Shown here: positions 5,669 to 15,302 of the stretch, piece by piece
How the letters are laid out: each line of letters starts with the position of its first letter
Numbering within the stretch: position 1 is the stretch's first letter
Position numbers and translations under genes: made by a program
NCBI GenBank assembly: GCA_017937505.1
Contig: JAGBDL010000048.1
Coordinates: forward strand, 1-37,846
Direction of reading: 5' to 3'
Source of the DNA: Clostridia bacterium
GTDB taxonomy: Bacteria > Bacillota > Clostridia > Christensenellales > Aristaeellaceae
DNA length: 37,846 nucleotides
Notes under the pieces: model-generated
The model's database searches: none
Seen by the model: the letters and a program-made list of their open reading frames with translations, nothing else
Told to the model about the DNA's origin: nothing

Positions 5669-7792
5669 TTGCGGTCACCGGGAGCCACCGTACGAAAGCG
5701 GCTGGTCCTGTTGATGGGCGGATTCCTTCTCCTTTTTCTTTGCGTGCTTTTGCGCCTTGTTGACCTTCAGGTGCTGCAGAGCGAGGCGCTGACGCAGCGG
5801 GGCGTTCGCCAGTGGACGCGCAGCGGAACGGTGGCCGCGCGCCGCGGCGATATCGTGGATACCCATGGAAAATTGCTGGCGCAGTCCATCACCAGCTTCA
5901 TCATCAGCGCGAGGGTGCGCGATGTGAGCGACGTCGATGGGCTTGCTTCCGTTCTTCAAAGGGAGTTGGGCGTGCCGGCGGAGCGGACGAAATCGAAGCT
6001 CTCGGATACGAAGGCGGCCTCCGTTACGCTGGCGCGCCAGGTTTCCCGCGAGGACGCGGACCGGCTCCGCGCGCTCATGGCGGACAGATCGAACGCCGAT
6101 TCCGCAAAATTGTCCGGAATAACATTTGACGAAGACGTCAGCAGATGGTATCCTATGGGGAGCAGCCTTGCGCAGGTGCTGGGCCTGTGCAACGTGGACG
6201 GCGTGGGCCAGAGCGGCCTGGAGCTCAGGTACAACGATGTGCTTGCGGGCGTGCCGGGGCGGATTGTGACCGAGGTGGACGCCAAAGCCAGAACGCTGCC
6301 CGACGGCGTGACGCTCTATGTGCCCGCACAGGCGGGCAGCACGCTGCGGCTGACGATCGACCGCGAGGTGCAGGCTGCGGTGGAGCGCGCCGTGCGCGAA
6401 TGCGCGCAGGTGAACGAGGCACAGCAGGTGCAGGCGATCGTGATGGACGTCAACACCGGCGCGGTGCTCGCCATGGCGATGTACCCGACGTACGACCCGG
6501 CGGATCCGCCGCGCGAGGACATCGCGCAGCTCAACGAGCTGATGCGCATCACGACGCTCAGCGACGTGTATGAGCCCGGCTCCACGTTCAAGATGCTCAC
6601 AGCGGCTGCGGCGATCGACTGCGGCGCGACGAACCCGCAGGAGGGCTTCTACTGCTCAGGCCGCATCACGGTCAGCGGCAGCACGGTGCGCTGCTGGGGC
6701 GCGCCCCATGGCGCGGAGACGATGAAAAAGGCGCTCCAGAACTCGTGCAACCCGGTCTTTACGCAGCTGGCGCTGCGGCTGGGCAGCGACAGGCTGTACC
6801 GGTACCTGCACGCCTTCGGCCTGGGAAAGCGCACGGGCATCGACTTGTATGGCGAGGCTTCGGGCATCCTGATTGCGCAAAGCCGCGTCAAGGATGTCGA
6901 TCTGGCGCGTATCGGCTTTGGCCAGAGCGTCGCGGTGACGCCGATTCAGATGATCACGGCGGCGTGCGCGGTGGTCAACGGCGGCCGGCTGATGAAGCCG
7001 TATCTGGTGGAGGCCATTCTGAACGAGGACGGCGAGGAGACGCAGGTCATCAGCCCGACGGTGGTGGCCAATCCCATCTCCGCCGCGACGAGCACGACGA
7101 TGCGCGAGCTGCTGGGCAGCGTGGTCTCTGAGGGCGGCGGCAAGAACGCCCGGGTGGACGGCTGGTCCGTCGGCGGAAAGACGGGCACGGCGCAGATTTA
7201 CAAGAACGGAAGAATTGAATCGAACCTGCACATCGGCTCATTCGTGGGCTTTGCGCCCGTGGAGGAGCCGGAGGTGGCCGTGCTGGTGATCGTGGACGAG
7301 GCGCAGGTGAAGCCGGACTACGGCGGCACGACGGCCGCGCCGTTCGCGGCGCAGATCTTTTCGGAGATTCTGCCGCTGCTGGGGGTCAAAAAGACGGACG
7401 GAAGCGCCCAGCGCGCGAGTGTGACGATGCCGGAGGTGACCGGCATGAATGTGAAGGACGCCAAAGCGATCCTGCGGGAAGCTGGCATCGACGCGGTGAC
7501 GGACGGCACGCAGAGCGTGGTGACCGGCCAGCTGCCGCCCGCGGGCACGACCGTGCAGGAGGGCTTCTGCGCGATGCTCTACGTCACGGGCGCGCTTGCG
7601 CCGACGGCCGGAGAATTCACACAGGTGCCCGATGTGATCGGGCTGCCCGTGCGCGAGGGCGCGCAGGCGCTCAGGAGCGCAGGCCTTGCGCTTGACGCGC
7701 AGGGCGACGGCATTGCAGTCAAGCAGAGCCCGGCGGCGGGAACGTACGCTGCGGCAGGAGATACAGTCACGGTCGAATACCGGGTGCCGTGA
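5669..7792 (+). CDS. Division/sporulation class B penicillin-binding protein with two PASTA domains
   Basis: The 707-residue protein is a peptidoglycan transpeptidase of the FtsI/PbpB/SpoVD type. It has a membrane anchor near residues 12-30, a dimerisation domain, and the catalytic motifs S305-x-x-K (GSTFK), S359-C-N and K504-TGT. Two C-terminal PASTA repeats start near residues 585 and 650, as in SpoVD and Gram-positive PBP2x. It crosslinks septal wall together with FtsW. The start is a TTG with GGGGAG nine bases upstream, inside the end of ftsL. Bacillus has two such genes here (pbpB and spoVD); this window has one, so it may serve vegetative division, sporulation or both. Confidence 0.93.
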   Translation: MRSPGATVRKRLVLLMGGFLLLFLCVLLRLVDLQVLQSEALTQRGVRQWTRSGTVAARRGDIVDTHGKLLAQSITSFIISARVRDVSDVDGLASVLQRELGVPAERTKSKLSDTKAASVTLARQVSREDADRLRALMADRSNADSAKLSGITFDEDVSRWYPMGSSLAQVLGLCNVDGVGQSGLELRYNDVLAGVPGRIVTEVDAKARTLPDGVTLYVPAQAGSTLRLTIDREVQAAVERAVRECAQVNEAQQVQAIVMDVNTGAVLAMAMYPTYDPADPPREDIAQLNELMRITTLSDVYEPGSTFKMLTAAAAIDCGATNPQEGFYCSGRITVSGSTVRCWGAPHGAETMKKALQNSCNPVFTQLALRLGSDRLYRYLHAFGLGKRTGIDLYGEASGILIAQSRVKDVDLARIGFGQSVAVTPIQMITAACAVVNGGRLMKPYLVEAILNEDGEETQVISPTVVANPISAATSTTMRELLGSVVSEGGGKNARVDGWSVGGKTGTAQIYKNGRIESNLHIGSFVGFAPVEEPEVAVLVIVDEAQVKPDYGGTTAAPFAAQIFSEILPLLGVKKTDGSAQRASVTMPEVTGMNVKDAKAILREAGIDAVTDGTQSVVTGQLPPAGTTVQEGFCAMLYVTGALAPTAGEFTQVPDVIGLPVREGAQALRSAGLALDAQGDGIAVKQSPAAGTYAAAGDTVTVEYRVP

Positions 7793-7824
7793 CGCATGTA
7801 CGCTGAAACAATGGAGGAATGACG

Positions 7825-9282
7825 ATGAAGCTATCACAACTGACGATGGATATGCCCGAGCTGGTGAAGCTGACGGGGGATGCGGAGATCGCATCGCTGA
7901 CAGCGAATTCCCGCGAGCAGTGCGAGCAGGGTCTGTTCTTCTGCATCCGCGGCGGCAAGGTGGACGCGCATGACTTCGCGCCGCAGGCGATTGAAAACGG
8001 CTGCGTGGCGCTGGTGGTGGAGCGCGAGCTTGACATCGACTGCCCGCAGGTGCTGGTAACGGACGTGCGCGCCGCCATGACGCGCATGGCCAGTGCCTTT
8101 AACGGCCACCCGCAGCGGCGCATGAAGCTCGTCGGCATCACCGGCACCAAGGGCAAGACGACGACGACCTTCCTGCTCAAGAGCATCTTTGAGGCGGCGG
8201 GCATCCGCTGCGGCATCATCGGCACGACCGGCTGCATTGCGGGCAGCACGAAGCTGCCCAGCCGCCTGACCACGCCGGACCCGATCGAGATGTTCAAAAT
8301 CCTGCGCATCATGGCGGACGCGGGCGTGCAGGTCGTGTGCATGGAGGTCTCCGCGCACGCGCTCTATCTGCGCAAGCTGGTGGCGATGACCTTCGAGGCG
8401 GCGGCGTACACCAACCTCTCGCAGGATCACCTCGACTTCTTCGGAACGATGGAGAAGTACTTTGAGGCCAAGAAGCTGCTCTTTGCGCCGGATATGGTCC
8501 GCAACGCGGCGATCAACGTGGACGAGGAGACCGCGCCGGAGATTCTGAAGGATCTGACCTGCCCGACGCTGACCTACGGCATTTCCGGCCGCGCCGATCT
8601 GTTCGCGCGCGACATCGAAATCACGGAGAGCGGCGTATCCTTTACGATCAATCTGCGCAACCTGCATACCGAGCGCATTCACCTGCTGCTGACCGGCATG
8701 TTCAACGTGTACAATGCCCTCGCGGCGGCCTCCTGCGCGCTCATCCTGGGCGTCGATCTGGCGGACATCAAGAAGGGCCTGGAGGCGGTCGTGTCCGTCC
8801 CGGGCCGCGTGGAGATGCTCGCCACCGACACGCCGTACCGCATGATCCTGGACTACTCGCACTCGCCGGACGCGCTTGACAACATCCTGCACACCGTGCG
8901 CGAGTTCTGCCGCGGGCGCATCATTCTGGTCTTCGGCTGCGGCGGCGACCGGGACAAGGGCAAGCGCCCGATGATGGGAAAAATCGCCGGACAGCTGGCC
9001 GACTACTCGATTCTCACCAGCGACAATCCGCGCTTTGAGGATCCGATGGACATTCTTGCGGCCATCGAGCAGGGAATTGCCCCCACGGGCGCGAAATATG
9101 AGGTCATCGAAGACCGCCGCGAGGCGATCCGCCAGGCCATGGAGATGGCCGTGGGCGGCGACATCGTCGTGCTGGCGGGCAAGGGTCACGAGACGTATCA
9201 GGACATCTGCGGCGTGAAGCGTCCGTTCGATGAGAAGCAGATCGTCCGGGAGATCCTGGAAGAGATGAGGCAGAATAACTGA
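7825..9282 (+). CDS. murE: UDP-MurNAc-L-Ala-D-Glu:meso-diaminopimelate ligase
   Basis: MurE adds the third residue to the peptidoglycan stem peptide in the cytoplasm. The 485-residue product has the Mur-ligase ATP loop GTKGKTTTT near residue 106, a central domain with the ISDVT-like MEVSAHAL segment, and the C-terminal DNPR motif near residue 400. DNPR marks enzymes that use meso-diaminopimelate rather than lysine, so the wall is probably of the mDAP type. GGAGG is seven bases before ATG 7825; ATG 7819 is too close. murF does not follow, unlike in many clostridia. Confidence 0.95.
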   Translation: MKLSQLTMDMPELVKLTGDAEIASLTANSREQCEQGLFFCIRGGKVDAHDFAPQAIENGCVALVVERELDIDCPQVLVTDVRAAMTRMASAFNGHPQRRMKLVGITGTKGKTTTTFLLKSIFEAAGIRCGIIGTTGCIAGSTKLPSRLTTPDPIEMFKILRIMADAGVQVVCMEVSAHALYLRKLVAMTFEAAAYTNLSQDHLDFFGTMEKYFEAKKLLFAPDMVRNAAINVDEETAPEILKDLTCPTLTYGISGRADLFARDIEITESGVSFTINLRNLHTERIHLLLTGMFNVYNALAAASCALILGVDLADIKKGLEAVVSVPGRVEMLATDTPYRMILDYSHSPDALDNILHTVREFCRGRIILVFGCGGDRDKGKRPMMGKIAGQLADYSILTSDNPRFEDPMDILAAIEQGIAPTGAKYEVIEDRREAIRQAMEMAVGGDIVVLAGKGHETYQDICGVKRPFDEKQIVREILEEMRQNN

Positions 9283-9327
9283 TTCGCGGGGAGCGCGTTG
9301 CCCTGCGAAGGATTCGGAGGAATGACC

Positions 9328-10302
9328 ATGCAAAGGATGATGCTTTCCGTGGTGCTGGCCTTCTTGGTCGGCGCCCTGCTGGGCAAGCTGCTGCTCCCGG
9401 TGCTCTACAAGCTGAAGTTCGGCCAGAACATCTACGAGCTGGCGCCCGAGGCGCACAAAAAGAAGCAGGGCACGCCGATCATGGGCGGCCTCACGTTCGC
9501 CGGCGCGGCGATTCTGGTGAGCCTGCTGATGAATGATTACAGCGTGCCGCTCACGCAGAACATGACGCTGGCCGTGATCCTGATGGCGCTGGGCAACATG
9601 TGCATCGGCTTTGCCGACGACATGACCAAGATCCGCGGCGGCAAGAACGCGGGCCTGACCGCCAGGCAGAAGATGTTCTTCCAGACGATTCTGGCGCTGG
9701 CGTTCTCGACGTACTGCTACTTCCATCCGATGGTGGGCTCCGCGATCAGGATTCCCTTCCTCAAGGCGGAGCTTGACCTGGGCATCCTGTACATCCCGCT
9801 GATGATGTTTGTGATCGTGGGCACGACCAACAGCGCAAACCTGCTGGACGGCCTGGACGGCCTGTGCACGGGCGTGTCCATGCTCGACTTTGCGGCGATG
9901 GCGGTGATCGCGGCGGCGGCAGGCCTTGGCGGCGATCTGGGCGTGATCTGCTGCGCGATGGTCGGCGGCCTGATGGGCTTCTGGCTGTACAACGTGTGCC
10001 CGGCGAAGATGTTCATGGGCGACACGGGCTCCATGTTCATCGGCGGCGCGGTGGTCGCGGCGGCGATGCTGCTGCGCCAGCCGCTGATCCTGGTGCTGAT
10101 CGCGTTCTGGATGCTCATGAGCAGCCTGTCGGTCATCATCCAGGTGACCTATTTCAAGAGGACGGGCGGCAAGCGCATTTTCAAAATGTCCCCGATTCAT
10201 CATCACTTTGAGCTTTGCGGCATGAGCGAATTCCAGATTGTCGCCATGTACATGACGACGACCCTGGCGCTGTGCCTGATCACGCTGATGGGCGTGCTGT
10301 AA
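9328..10302 (+). CDS. mraY: Phospho-MurNAc-pentapeptide transferase MraY
   Basis: MraY joins phospho-MurNAc-pentapeptide to undecaprenyl phosphate and forms lipid I in the membrane. The 324-residue polytopic protein carries the family signatures KKQGTPIMGG near residue 45, FADDMTKI, NLLDGLDGL in the middle and FKMSPIHHHFE near the end. Start 9328 has GGAGG seven bases upstream. A 120-base gap to murD contains nested inverted repeats (GCCTCT with AGAGGC, inner ACAGAA with TTCTGT) but no gene. Confidence 0.95.
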   Translation: MQRMMLSVVLAFLVGALLGKLLLPVLYKLKFGQNIYELAPEAHKKKQGTPIMGGLTFAGAAILVSLLMNDYSVPLTQNMTLAVILMALGNMCIGFADDMTKIRGGKNAGLTARQKMFFQTILALAFSTYCYFHPMVGSAIRIPFLKAELDLGILYIPLMMFVIVGTTNSANLLDGLDGLCTGVSMLDFAAMAVIAAAAGLGGDLGVICCAMVGGLMGFWLYNVCPAKMFMGDTGSMFIGGAVVAAAMLLRQPLILVLIAFWMLMSSLSVIIQVTYFKRTGGKRIFKMSPIHHHFELCGMSEFQIVAMYMTTTLALCLITLMGVL

Positions 10303-10422
10303 GACGCATGAGCTTAGGGCCTCTTCCGATAAAGTTGACAGAATTGGTTTTCTGTTCTGCCCAAGGGAGAGGCTTTGCACATTTGTAGAAACAATCGAGT
10401 AGCCCTGATGGGAGGCATAAGG

Positions 10423-11787
10423 ATGGACGTAAGAAACAAACGCGTGCTCGTGCTGGGCATGGCGCGCAGCGGCGTGGCGGCGGCAAAGCTGCTGGCAAAG
10501 CGGGGCGCGATCGTGACGATCAGCGACATGAAGACGGAGGAGAGCTTCGGCGGCGCGCTGGATGAGCTGAAGGCGCTCGGGTGCACCTTTGCGCTGGGCG
10601 AGGGCCCGCAGAAGCACCTGGCCGGCCAGAACATGATGATCCTCAGCCCGGGCATTCCGGTCGCCAAGCCATTCGTGCAGGAGGCGATTAAAGCCGGCGT
10701 GGAGGTCATCGGCGAATTGGAGCTGGGCGCGCGCATGATGCGCGGCGGCCTGTGCGCCATCACCGGCACCAACGGCAAGACGACGACCACCACGCTGGTG
10801 GGCGAGCTGTTCCGTGCGACGGGCCGCCCGACGCACGTCGTGGGCAACATCGGCTATCCGATCACCGCGGACGCGGACGAGATGGGCGACGACGACCTGA
10901 CGGTGGCCGAGGTCAGCTCCTATCAGTGCGAGACGATCAGCACGTTCCATCCGCACGTCGGCGCGGTGCTCAACATCACGGAGGATCACATCGCGCGCCA
11001 CGGCTCGATGGAGGCGTACATCGGCATGAAGCGCCGCATCTTCGCCCGTCAGACGGCGGAGGACTGGGCAGTGTTCAACGACGACGATCCGACCTGCCAT
11101 GAGATGGCGAAGGGCCTGGCGGCGAAAATCGCCTGGTTCTCGCGCACGCAGAGGGTAGACTGCGGCGCCTGGGTGAAGGACGGCATGATCGTGCTGAACC
11201 TTGATGGTGAGGAGCAGGAAATCTGCCGCGCGGACGAGGTGTTCATCCCCGGCCCGCACAACCTGGAAAACGCGCTGGCGGCGGTGACCATCGCGGGCGC
11301 GATGGGCGTGGCGCCCGAGCTGATGGCCCCGGTGCTCAAAACCTTCCGCGGCGTGGAGCACCGCATCGAGACGGTGCGGGAGCTGGACGGCGTGACCTGG
11401 ATCAACGATTCCAAGGGCACCAACGTCGACTCCACGCAGAAGGCGATTGCGACGATGACCAGGCCGACCGTGCTGATCCTCGGCGGCAGCGACAAGGGCG
11501 CGTCCTTTGAGCCGCTGGCGGAGACGATCGTCGCCGCGCCGCAGATTGTGCACTGCGTGCTCATCGGCGACACGTCGGAGAAGATCAAGGCAGCGCTTGA
11601 CAAGGCGGGCTACACGGCGGTGACGATGGCGGGGTATGACTTTGACCTGTGCCTGCGCCTGTGCCGCGAGAAGGCCCCGGCGGGCGGCTGCGTGCTGCTC
11701 TCGCCGGCGTGCGCGAGCTTTGACATGTTCAAGGACTTTGAGGACAGGGGACGGGTTTTCAAGGAAAAGGTGCTGGCGCTCAGATGA
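10423..11787 (+). CDS. murD: UDP-N-acetylmuramoyl-L-alanine:D-glutamate ligase
   Basis: MurD adds D-glutamate to UDP-MurNAc-L-alanine. The 454-residue protein begins with a Rossmann-like UDP site (VLVLGMARSGVAA), has the ATP loop GTNGKTTTT near residue 115, the EVSSYQ segment, EHRIE, DSKGTN and the C-terminal LSPACASFDMF typical of MurD. Start 10423 is preferred because GGAGG (10411-10415) is seven bases upstream; the frame is open further back to 10375. A 159-base gap follows before ftsW. Confidence 0.95.
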   Translation: MDVRNKRVLVLGMARSGVAAAKLLAKRGAIVTISDMKTEESFGGALDELKALGCTFALGEGPQKHLAGQNMMILSPGIPVAKPFVQEAIKAGVEVIGELELGARMMRGGLCAITGTNGKTTTTTLVGELFRATGRPTHVVGNIGYPITADADEMGDDDLTVAEVSSYQCETISTFHPHVGAVLNITEDHIARHGSMEAYIGMKRRIFARQTAEDWAVFNDDDPTCHEMAKGLAAKIAWFSRTQRVDCGAWVKDGMIVLNLDGEEQEICRADEVFIPGPHNLENALAAVTIAGAMGVAPELMAPVLKTFRGVEHRIETVRELDGVTWINDSKGTNVDSTQKAIATMTRPTVLILGGSDKGASFEPLAETIVAAPQIVHCVLIGDTSEKIKAALDKAGYTAVTMAGYDFDLCLRLCREKAPAGGCVLLSPACASFDMFKDFEDRGRVFKEKVLALR

Positions 11788-11946
11788 CTGGCGTCTGGCC
11801 AACTGCATGCGGAGGGTGAGCGAACCTTGCCTGCCTCCGCTTCCGAAGCACTTTGAAGGGATCAGGTACTGGGTACCCGTTGTACGATTTTTGCGCAGAT
11901 TCGCAGGATGAAAAAAATCGGATGGCGGCCGGAGGTGCGTATCGGA

Positions 11947-13092
11947 ATGGAAAAGGCGCAGGTGCGGCGCGCATGTGACAAGACGGTTGTGCTGCTGATG
12001 GTGCTGCTGCTCGTGCTGGGGCTGATCACGCTGTTCAGCGCGACCTATTACCAGCGGACGGCGAGCGGCGATCCGCTCTCGGCGGTGAGAAAGCAGCTCT
12101 TTGGCGTGCTGCTGGGCGCGGCATGCTGCGTGGTGCTCTCGAACGTGCCGTACAGGACGTATCGGAACCCGAAGGTGATGCTGGCGCTGCTGGGCGCAAG
12201 CGCGCTGCTGCTGATTCTGGTCATCATTCCGGGCATCGGCGTGAGCATCAACGGCTCGCGGCGCTGGCTGAGCATCGCAGGACTGAGCATGCAGCCCTCG
12301 GAGTTCGCCAAATACGCGATGGTGATCTTCATGGCCGGCGCGCTGGATCGCAGGAGCGACCAGCTCGGCTCGCTCTTCGGCGGCGTGGTGCCGCTGCTGC
12401 TCGTGCCGGGCGTGATGTTTCTGCTGATTCTGGAGCAGCCGAACCTCTCGACAGGCGGCAGCATCCTGATCTGCGCGCTGATGATGCTCTTCGCGGCGGG
12501 GATTAAGAAGCGGCACATGGCGCTTTTGAGCGTGTGCGGACTGTGCGTGGGCGCGTTCTACGCGTGGAGCGCGCCGTACCGCCGGGAGCGGCTGCTGTCC
12601 TTCCGCGATCCGTTTGCCAAGATGAGCGACGAGGGCTATCAGCTCTCGCAGTCGCTGATCGCGCTGGGCTCCGGCGGGCTGTTCGGCATGGGCCTGGGGC
12701 AGGGCAAGCAGAAGTTCGCGTACCTGCCGTATCCGGAGTCGGACTTCATCTTCGCCATCGTCGGCGAGGACTTCGGGCTGGCCGGCTGCACGGCGGTCAT
12801 CCTGCTGTTCGCGGCGTTTGTGTTTGCCGGGCTGCGCGTGGCGCTCTCCTGCCGGGATCGCTACGGCTGCCTGCTGGCTGCGGGCATCACCTCGATGATC
12901 GGTCTGCAGGCGTTCATCAACATGGGCGTGGTCACGGGCATCCTGCCCACGACGGGCCTGCCGCTGCCTTTTTTCAGCGCGGGCGGCACGTCCATCACCA
13001 TGATGATGGCGGCGGTGGGCATCCTGCTGAATATCTCGCGCGAAAACGGACGCGCAATCGTGAAGCATGCTGGCGGAGGAAAGCGGTCATGA
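11947..13092 (+). CDS. ftsW: SEDS peptidoglycan polymerase FtsW/SpoVE
   Basis: The 381-residue membrane protein is a SEDS glycosyltransferase that polymerises lipid II together with the class B PBP. Signatures include GSRRWLSIAGLSMQPSEFAKY, the long extracellular loop with FRDPFAKMSDEGYQLSQSL, LPYPESDFIFAIVGEDFG and LPFFSAGGTS near the end. Start 11947 has GGAGGTG nine bases upstream; ATG 11908 lacks a well placed site. In Bacillus the copy at this place is spoVE. The stop overlaps the ftsQ start (ATGA), and murG and murB, which follow in Bacillus, are absent. Confidence 0.93.
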   Translation: MEKAQVRRACDKTVVLLMVLLLVLGLITLFSATYYQRTASGDPLSAVRKQLFGVLLGAACCVVLSNVPYRTYRNPKVMLALLGASALLLILVIIPGIGVSINGSRRWLSIAGLSMQPSEFAKYAMVIFMAGALDRRSDQLGSLFGGVVPLLLVPGVMFLLILEQPNLSTGGSILICALMMLFAAGIKKRHMALLSVCGLCVGAFYAWSAPYRRERLLSFRDPFAKMSDEGYQLSQSLIALGSGGLFGMGLGQGKQKFAYLPYPESDFIFAIVGEDFGLAGCTAVILLFAAFVFAGLRVALSCRDRYGCLLAAGITSMIGLQAFINMGVVTGILPTTGLPLPFFSAGGTSITMMMAAVGILLNISRENGRAIVKHAGGGKRS

Positions 13093-13913
13093 GATACAGA
13101 AAACGGAAAAAAGCGGCAAAGCAGGCGATGGCGATGAGCATCCTGGTGATCGGCGTGCTGGCGGCGCTGATCGTGCTGGCCTGCTCGCAGGTGTTTGTCG
13201 TGCGCGACGTGATGGTGGTGGGCAACCGCAACCTGCTGCGCGAGGAGGTCGTCACCCAGAGCGGCGTGAAGATCGGCGACAACCTGCTGGGCATTTCGGA
13301 TCAGAGCCTCAGGCAGGCGCTCGAGCAGAACCGGTACATCGAATATCTGGGGCATGGATTTGACTATCGCGGCACGCTGACGCTGCGCATTCAGGAGCGT
13401 TTGGGCATGGCGGTCGTGTACGATCTGGGCTACTACTACGTGCTCGACGCGTCGGGCGTGGTGCTTGAATGCGCGGGCAGCGCGTATCCCACGGGCGTCG
13501 CGGGGCCGAAGGTGACGGGCCTTGAGATCGAGCCCAACTCCCGCGTCACCGTGGGCGAGAAGCTGCCGGTGCACGACAAGGGCCAGCTGGAGGCGATGGA
13601 GACGGTCCTTTGCGAGCTGGAGAGCACGAACATGCTGGGGCGCACGTCCGAGCTGAGCGTCAAGAACACGGACAACATCTACATCCTGACCGCGGAGGGC
13701 GCGAAGATCGAGCTGGGCGATACAGGCAGTCTGAGGACGAAGCTGCTCATCGGCCGCGAGGTGCTCTCCGTGCGCGAGGCGCAGGGCGATCTGCTGGGCG
13801 CGAAGATCGACGTCTCCAACGGAAAAAACGCGCACTACATCCCGCCGGTTCTGCCGACCGTCACGCCGACGCCGACCACCACGCCCACACCGTCGCCGAC
13901 GGCCGCGCCGTAA
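13089..13913 (+). CDS. ftsQ: Cell division protein FtsQ/DivIB
   Basis: The 274-residue bitopic protein has a basic N-terminus (MRYRKRKKAAKQ), one membrane helix (residues about 16-36) and a POTRA domain starting at VFVVRDVMVVGNRNLLREEV. A beta domain follows (GTLTLRIQERLGMAVVYDLG, YYVLDASG), as in FtsQ/DivIB. The C-terminus is a Thr/Pro-rich tail (TPTPTTTPTPSPTAAP) that is probably disordered. It links FtsL and DivIC in the divisome. It starts by a four-base overlap with ftsW, so it is coupled in translation. Confidence 0.9.
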   Translation: MRYRKRKKAAKQAMAMSILVIGVLAALIVLACSQVFVVRDVMVVGNRNLLREEVVTQSGVKIGDNLLGISDQSLRQALEQNRYIEYLGHGFDYRGTLTLRIQERLGMAVVYDLGYYYVLDASGVVLECAGSAYPTGVAGPKVTGLEIEPNSRVTVGEKLPVHDKGQLEAMETVLCELESTNMLGRTSELSVKNTDNIYILTAEGAKIELGDTGSLRTKLLIGREVLSVREAQGDLLGAKIDVSNGKNAHYIPPVLPTVTPTPTTTPTPSPTAAP

Positions 13914-13969
13914 GGGAATCCCCAGCAGGAAAAATTGGACGGAAAATGGACAAAATTTGCTCAAGTGGC

Positions 13970-13998
13970 TTGAAAGAACGGGCATAATCGGTTACAAT
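13970..13998 (+). promoter_or_regulatory. Promoter for ftsA-ftsZ
   Basis: TTGAAA (13970-13975) and TACAAT (13993-13998) are separated by 17 bases. The leader to ftsA is about 80 bases and has a short inverted repeat CGCCC/GGGCG near 14035-14050. This allows ftsA and ftsZ expression independent of the upstream wall genes. Confidence 0.75.
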
Positions 13999-14084
13999 AA
14001 ACTCGCATAATAATAGCAAATCAGATGATTTTTTGCGCCCATTTGGGCGAATTTACATGCGGGCAGACAGGAGCATGAGATCGT

Positions 14085-15260
14085 ATGATGAAAAAAGCGA
14101 CAGCGGTTCTGGACTTTGGCACGTCCAAGGTGCTGGTATTGCTTGCAGAGGAGAGCGCGTATCAGAAGGTGACCATCACCTCCGCCGGCATGGCGCAGTA
14201 TGATGGCTTCATGAACGGGGAGTGGAATGCTCCGGGCGATGTGACCGATGCGATTGCCAGCGCCGTCGAGGCGGCGGAAAACAAGGTGGGCGCGCATATC
14301 AAGGAAGTCTATGTGGGCGTGCCGGGCGAATTTGTCCGCGTGTATGTGATCGAATCGAGCGTGACGCTCCAGGGCGCGGATCCGAAGGTGACCAGCGCGG
14401 ACGTGGAAAAGCTGCAGCGCCAGGCCACGGAGATGCTCGACCGGCCGACCGGCGTCATCATTCACCGCAGCCCCGCCTGGTTCAAGGTGGACGGCGGGCA
14501 GAAGACGCTCGAGCCCGTCGATCAGAAGGGCTCCACGCTCGAGGGCATGATCGGCTTTGTGCTGGCGGATCAGTTCTTCGTCAACGACGTGACCGAGCGC
14601 CTGCGCGAACTGAATATCGAGGTCAAGGGCTTCTTCTCCACGTCCGTGGGCGAGGCCATGCAGATGATCCCGTTTGAGGAGCGCGACCATACGGCCATCC
14701 TGGTGGACGTGGGCTATCTCTCCACGGAGGTCATGGCGGTGGAGGGCGACGCGCTGATCTGGCAGAAGGTGCTGCCGGTGGGCGGCGCGCACATTACGCT
14801 GGATCTGGCGTACGGCCTGGAAAAGCCGTTTGACATGTGCGAGAAGATCAAGCGCAGCTACACCTTCAACGCGCCGAAGAATACGCAGATCGAGGTGCAG
14901 GGCGAGGACGGCCCGGAGACCTTCTCCGGTGAAACGGTCAGCATGATCGTCGACGCGCGCGTGGACGAGATGCTGGAGATGATCGACGAGGCCATCAAGA
15001 AGAGCGGCATCCGCCTGGGCAACTGGTCCAACATCTACTTCACCGGCGGCGGCCTGATGCCGATGGCCGGCGCCAGGGTGTACGCGGCAAGCAAGCTCTC
15101 GCGCAACGTGCGTGAGGCGGCGACCAAGACGGTCAAGCTCAAGCCGGCGCAGATCTTCGCCAGCGGCAGCGGCCTGCTGGAGCTGGTGTACAATACCATC
15201 GAGCTGGAAGAACAGGACGAAAGTCTGTTTGATCGTATCAAGCGCATTTTCCGCCGATAA
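14085..15260 (+). CDS. ftsA: Cell division protein FtsA-like
   Basis: FtsA is the actin-like protein that tethers FtsZ to the membrane. The 391-residue product begins with the phosphate-1 motif VLDFGTSKV, has the second ATPase segment ILVDVGYLSTEV near residue 205, an adenosine motif (YFTGGG) near residue 320, and ends in an amphipathic basic helix (LFDRIKRIFRR) that fits the membrane-targeting sequence. AGGAG lies eleven bases upstream of the first ATG; a second ATG follows at once. It has its own promoter and precedes ftsZ by 42 bases. It is somewhat shorter than the 420-440 residues of well studied FtsA. Confidence 0.9.
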   Translation: MMKKATAVLDFGTSKVLVLLAEESAYQKVTITSAGMAQYDGFMNGEWNAPGDVTDAIASAVEAAENKVGAHIKEVYVGVPGEFVRVYVIESSVTLQGADPKVTSADVEKLQRQATEMLDRPTGVIIHRSPAWFKVDGGQKTLEPVDQKGSTLEGMIGFVLADQFFVNDVTERLRELNIEVKGFFSTSVGEAMQMIPFEERDHTAILVDVGYLSTEVMAVEGDALIWQKVLPVGGAHITLDLAYGLEKPFDMCEKIKRSYTFNAPKNTQIEVQGEDGPETFSGETVSMIVDARVDEMLEMIDEAIKKSGIRLGNWSNIYFTGGGLMPMAGARVYAASKLSRNVREAATKTVKLKPAQIFASGSGLLELVYNTIELEEQDESLFDRIKRIFRR

Positions 15261-15302
15261 GCGCGAAACTGCGAAGGGTGATAACAAAAGGGGGATTTTC
15301 CT

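Noticed and set aside
10335..10363. TTGACA in the mraY-murD gap
   Set aside because: No -10-like box occurs 16-18 bases downstream.
7834..13068. Open frame of 1744 codons antisense to murE-ftsW
   Set aside because: It mirrors GC-rich codons of the genes on the other strand, has Arg/His/Ala/Gln-rich composition, no ribosome site and no known domain.
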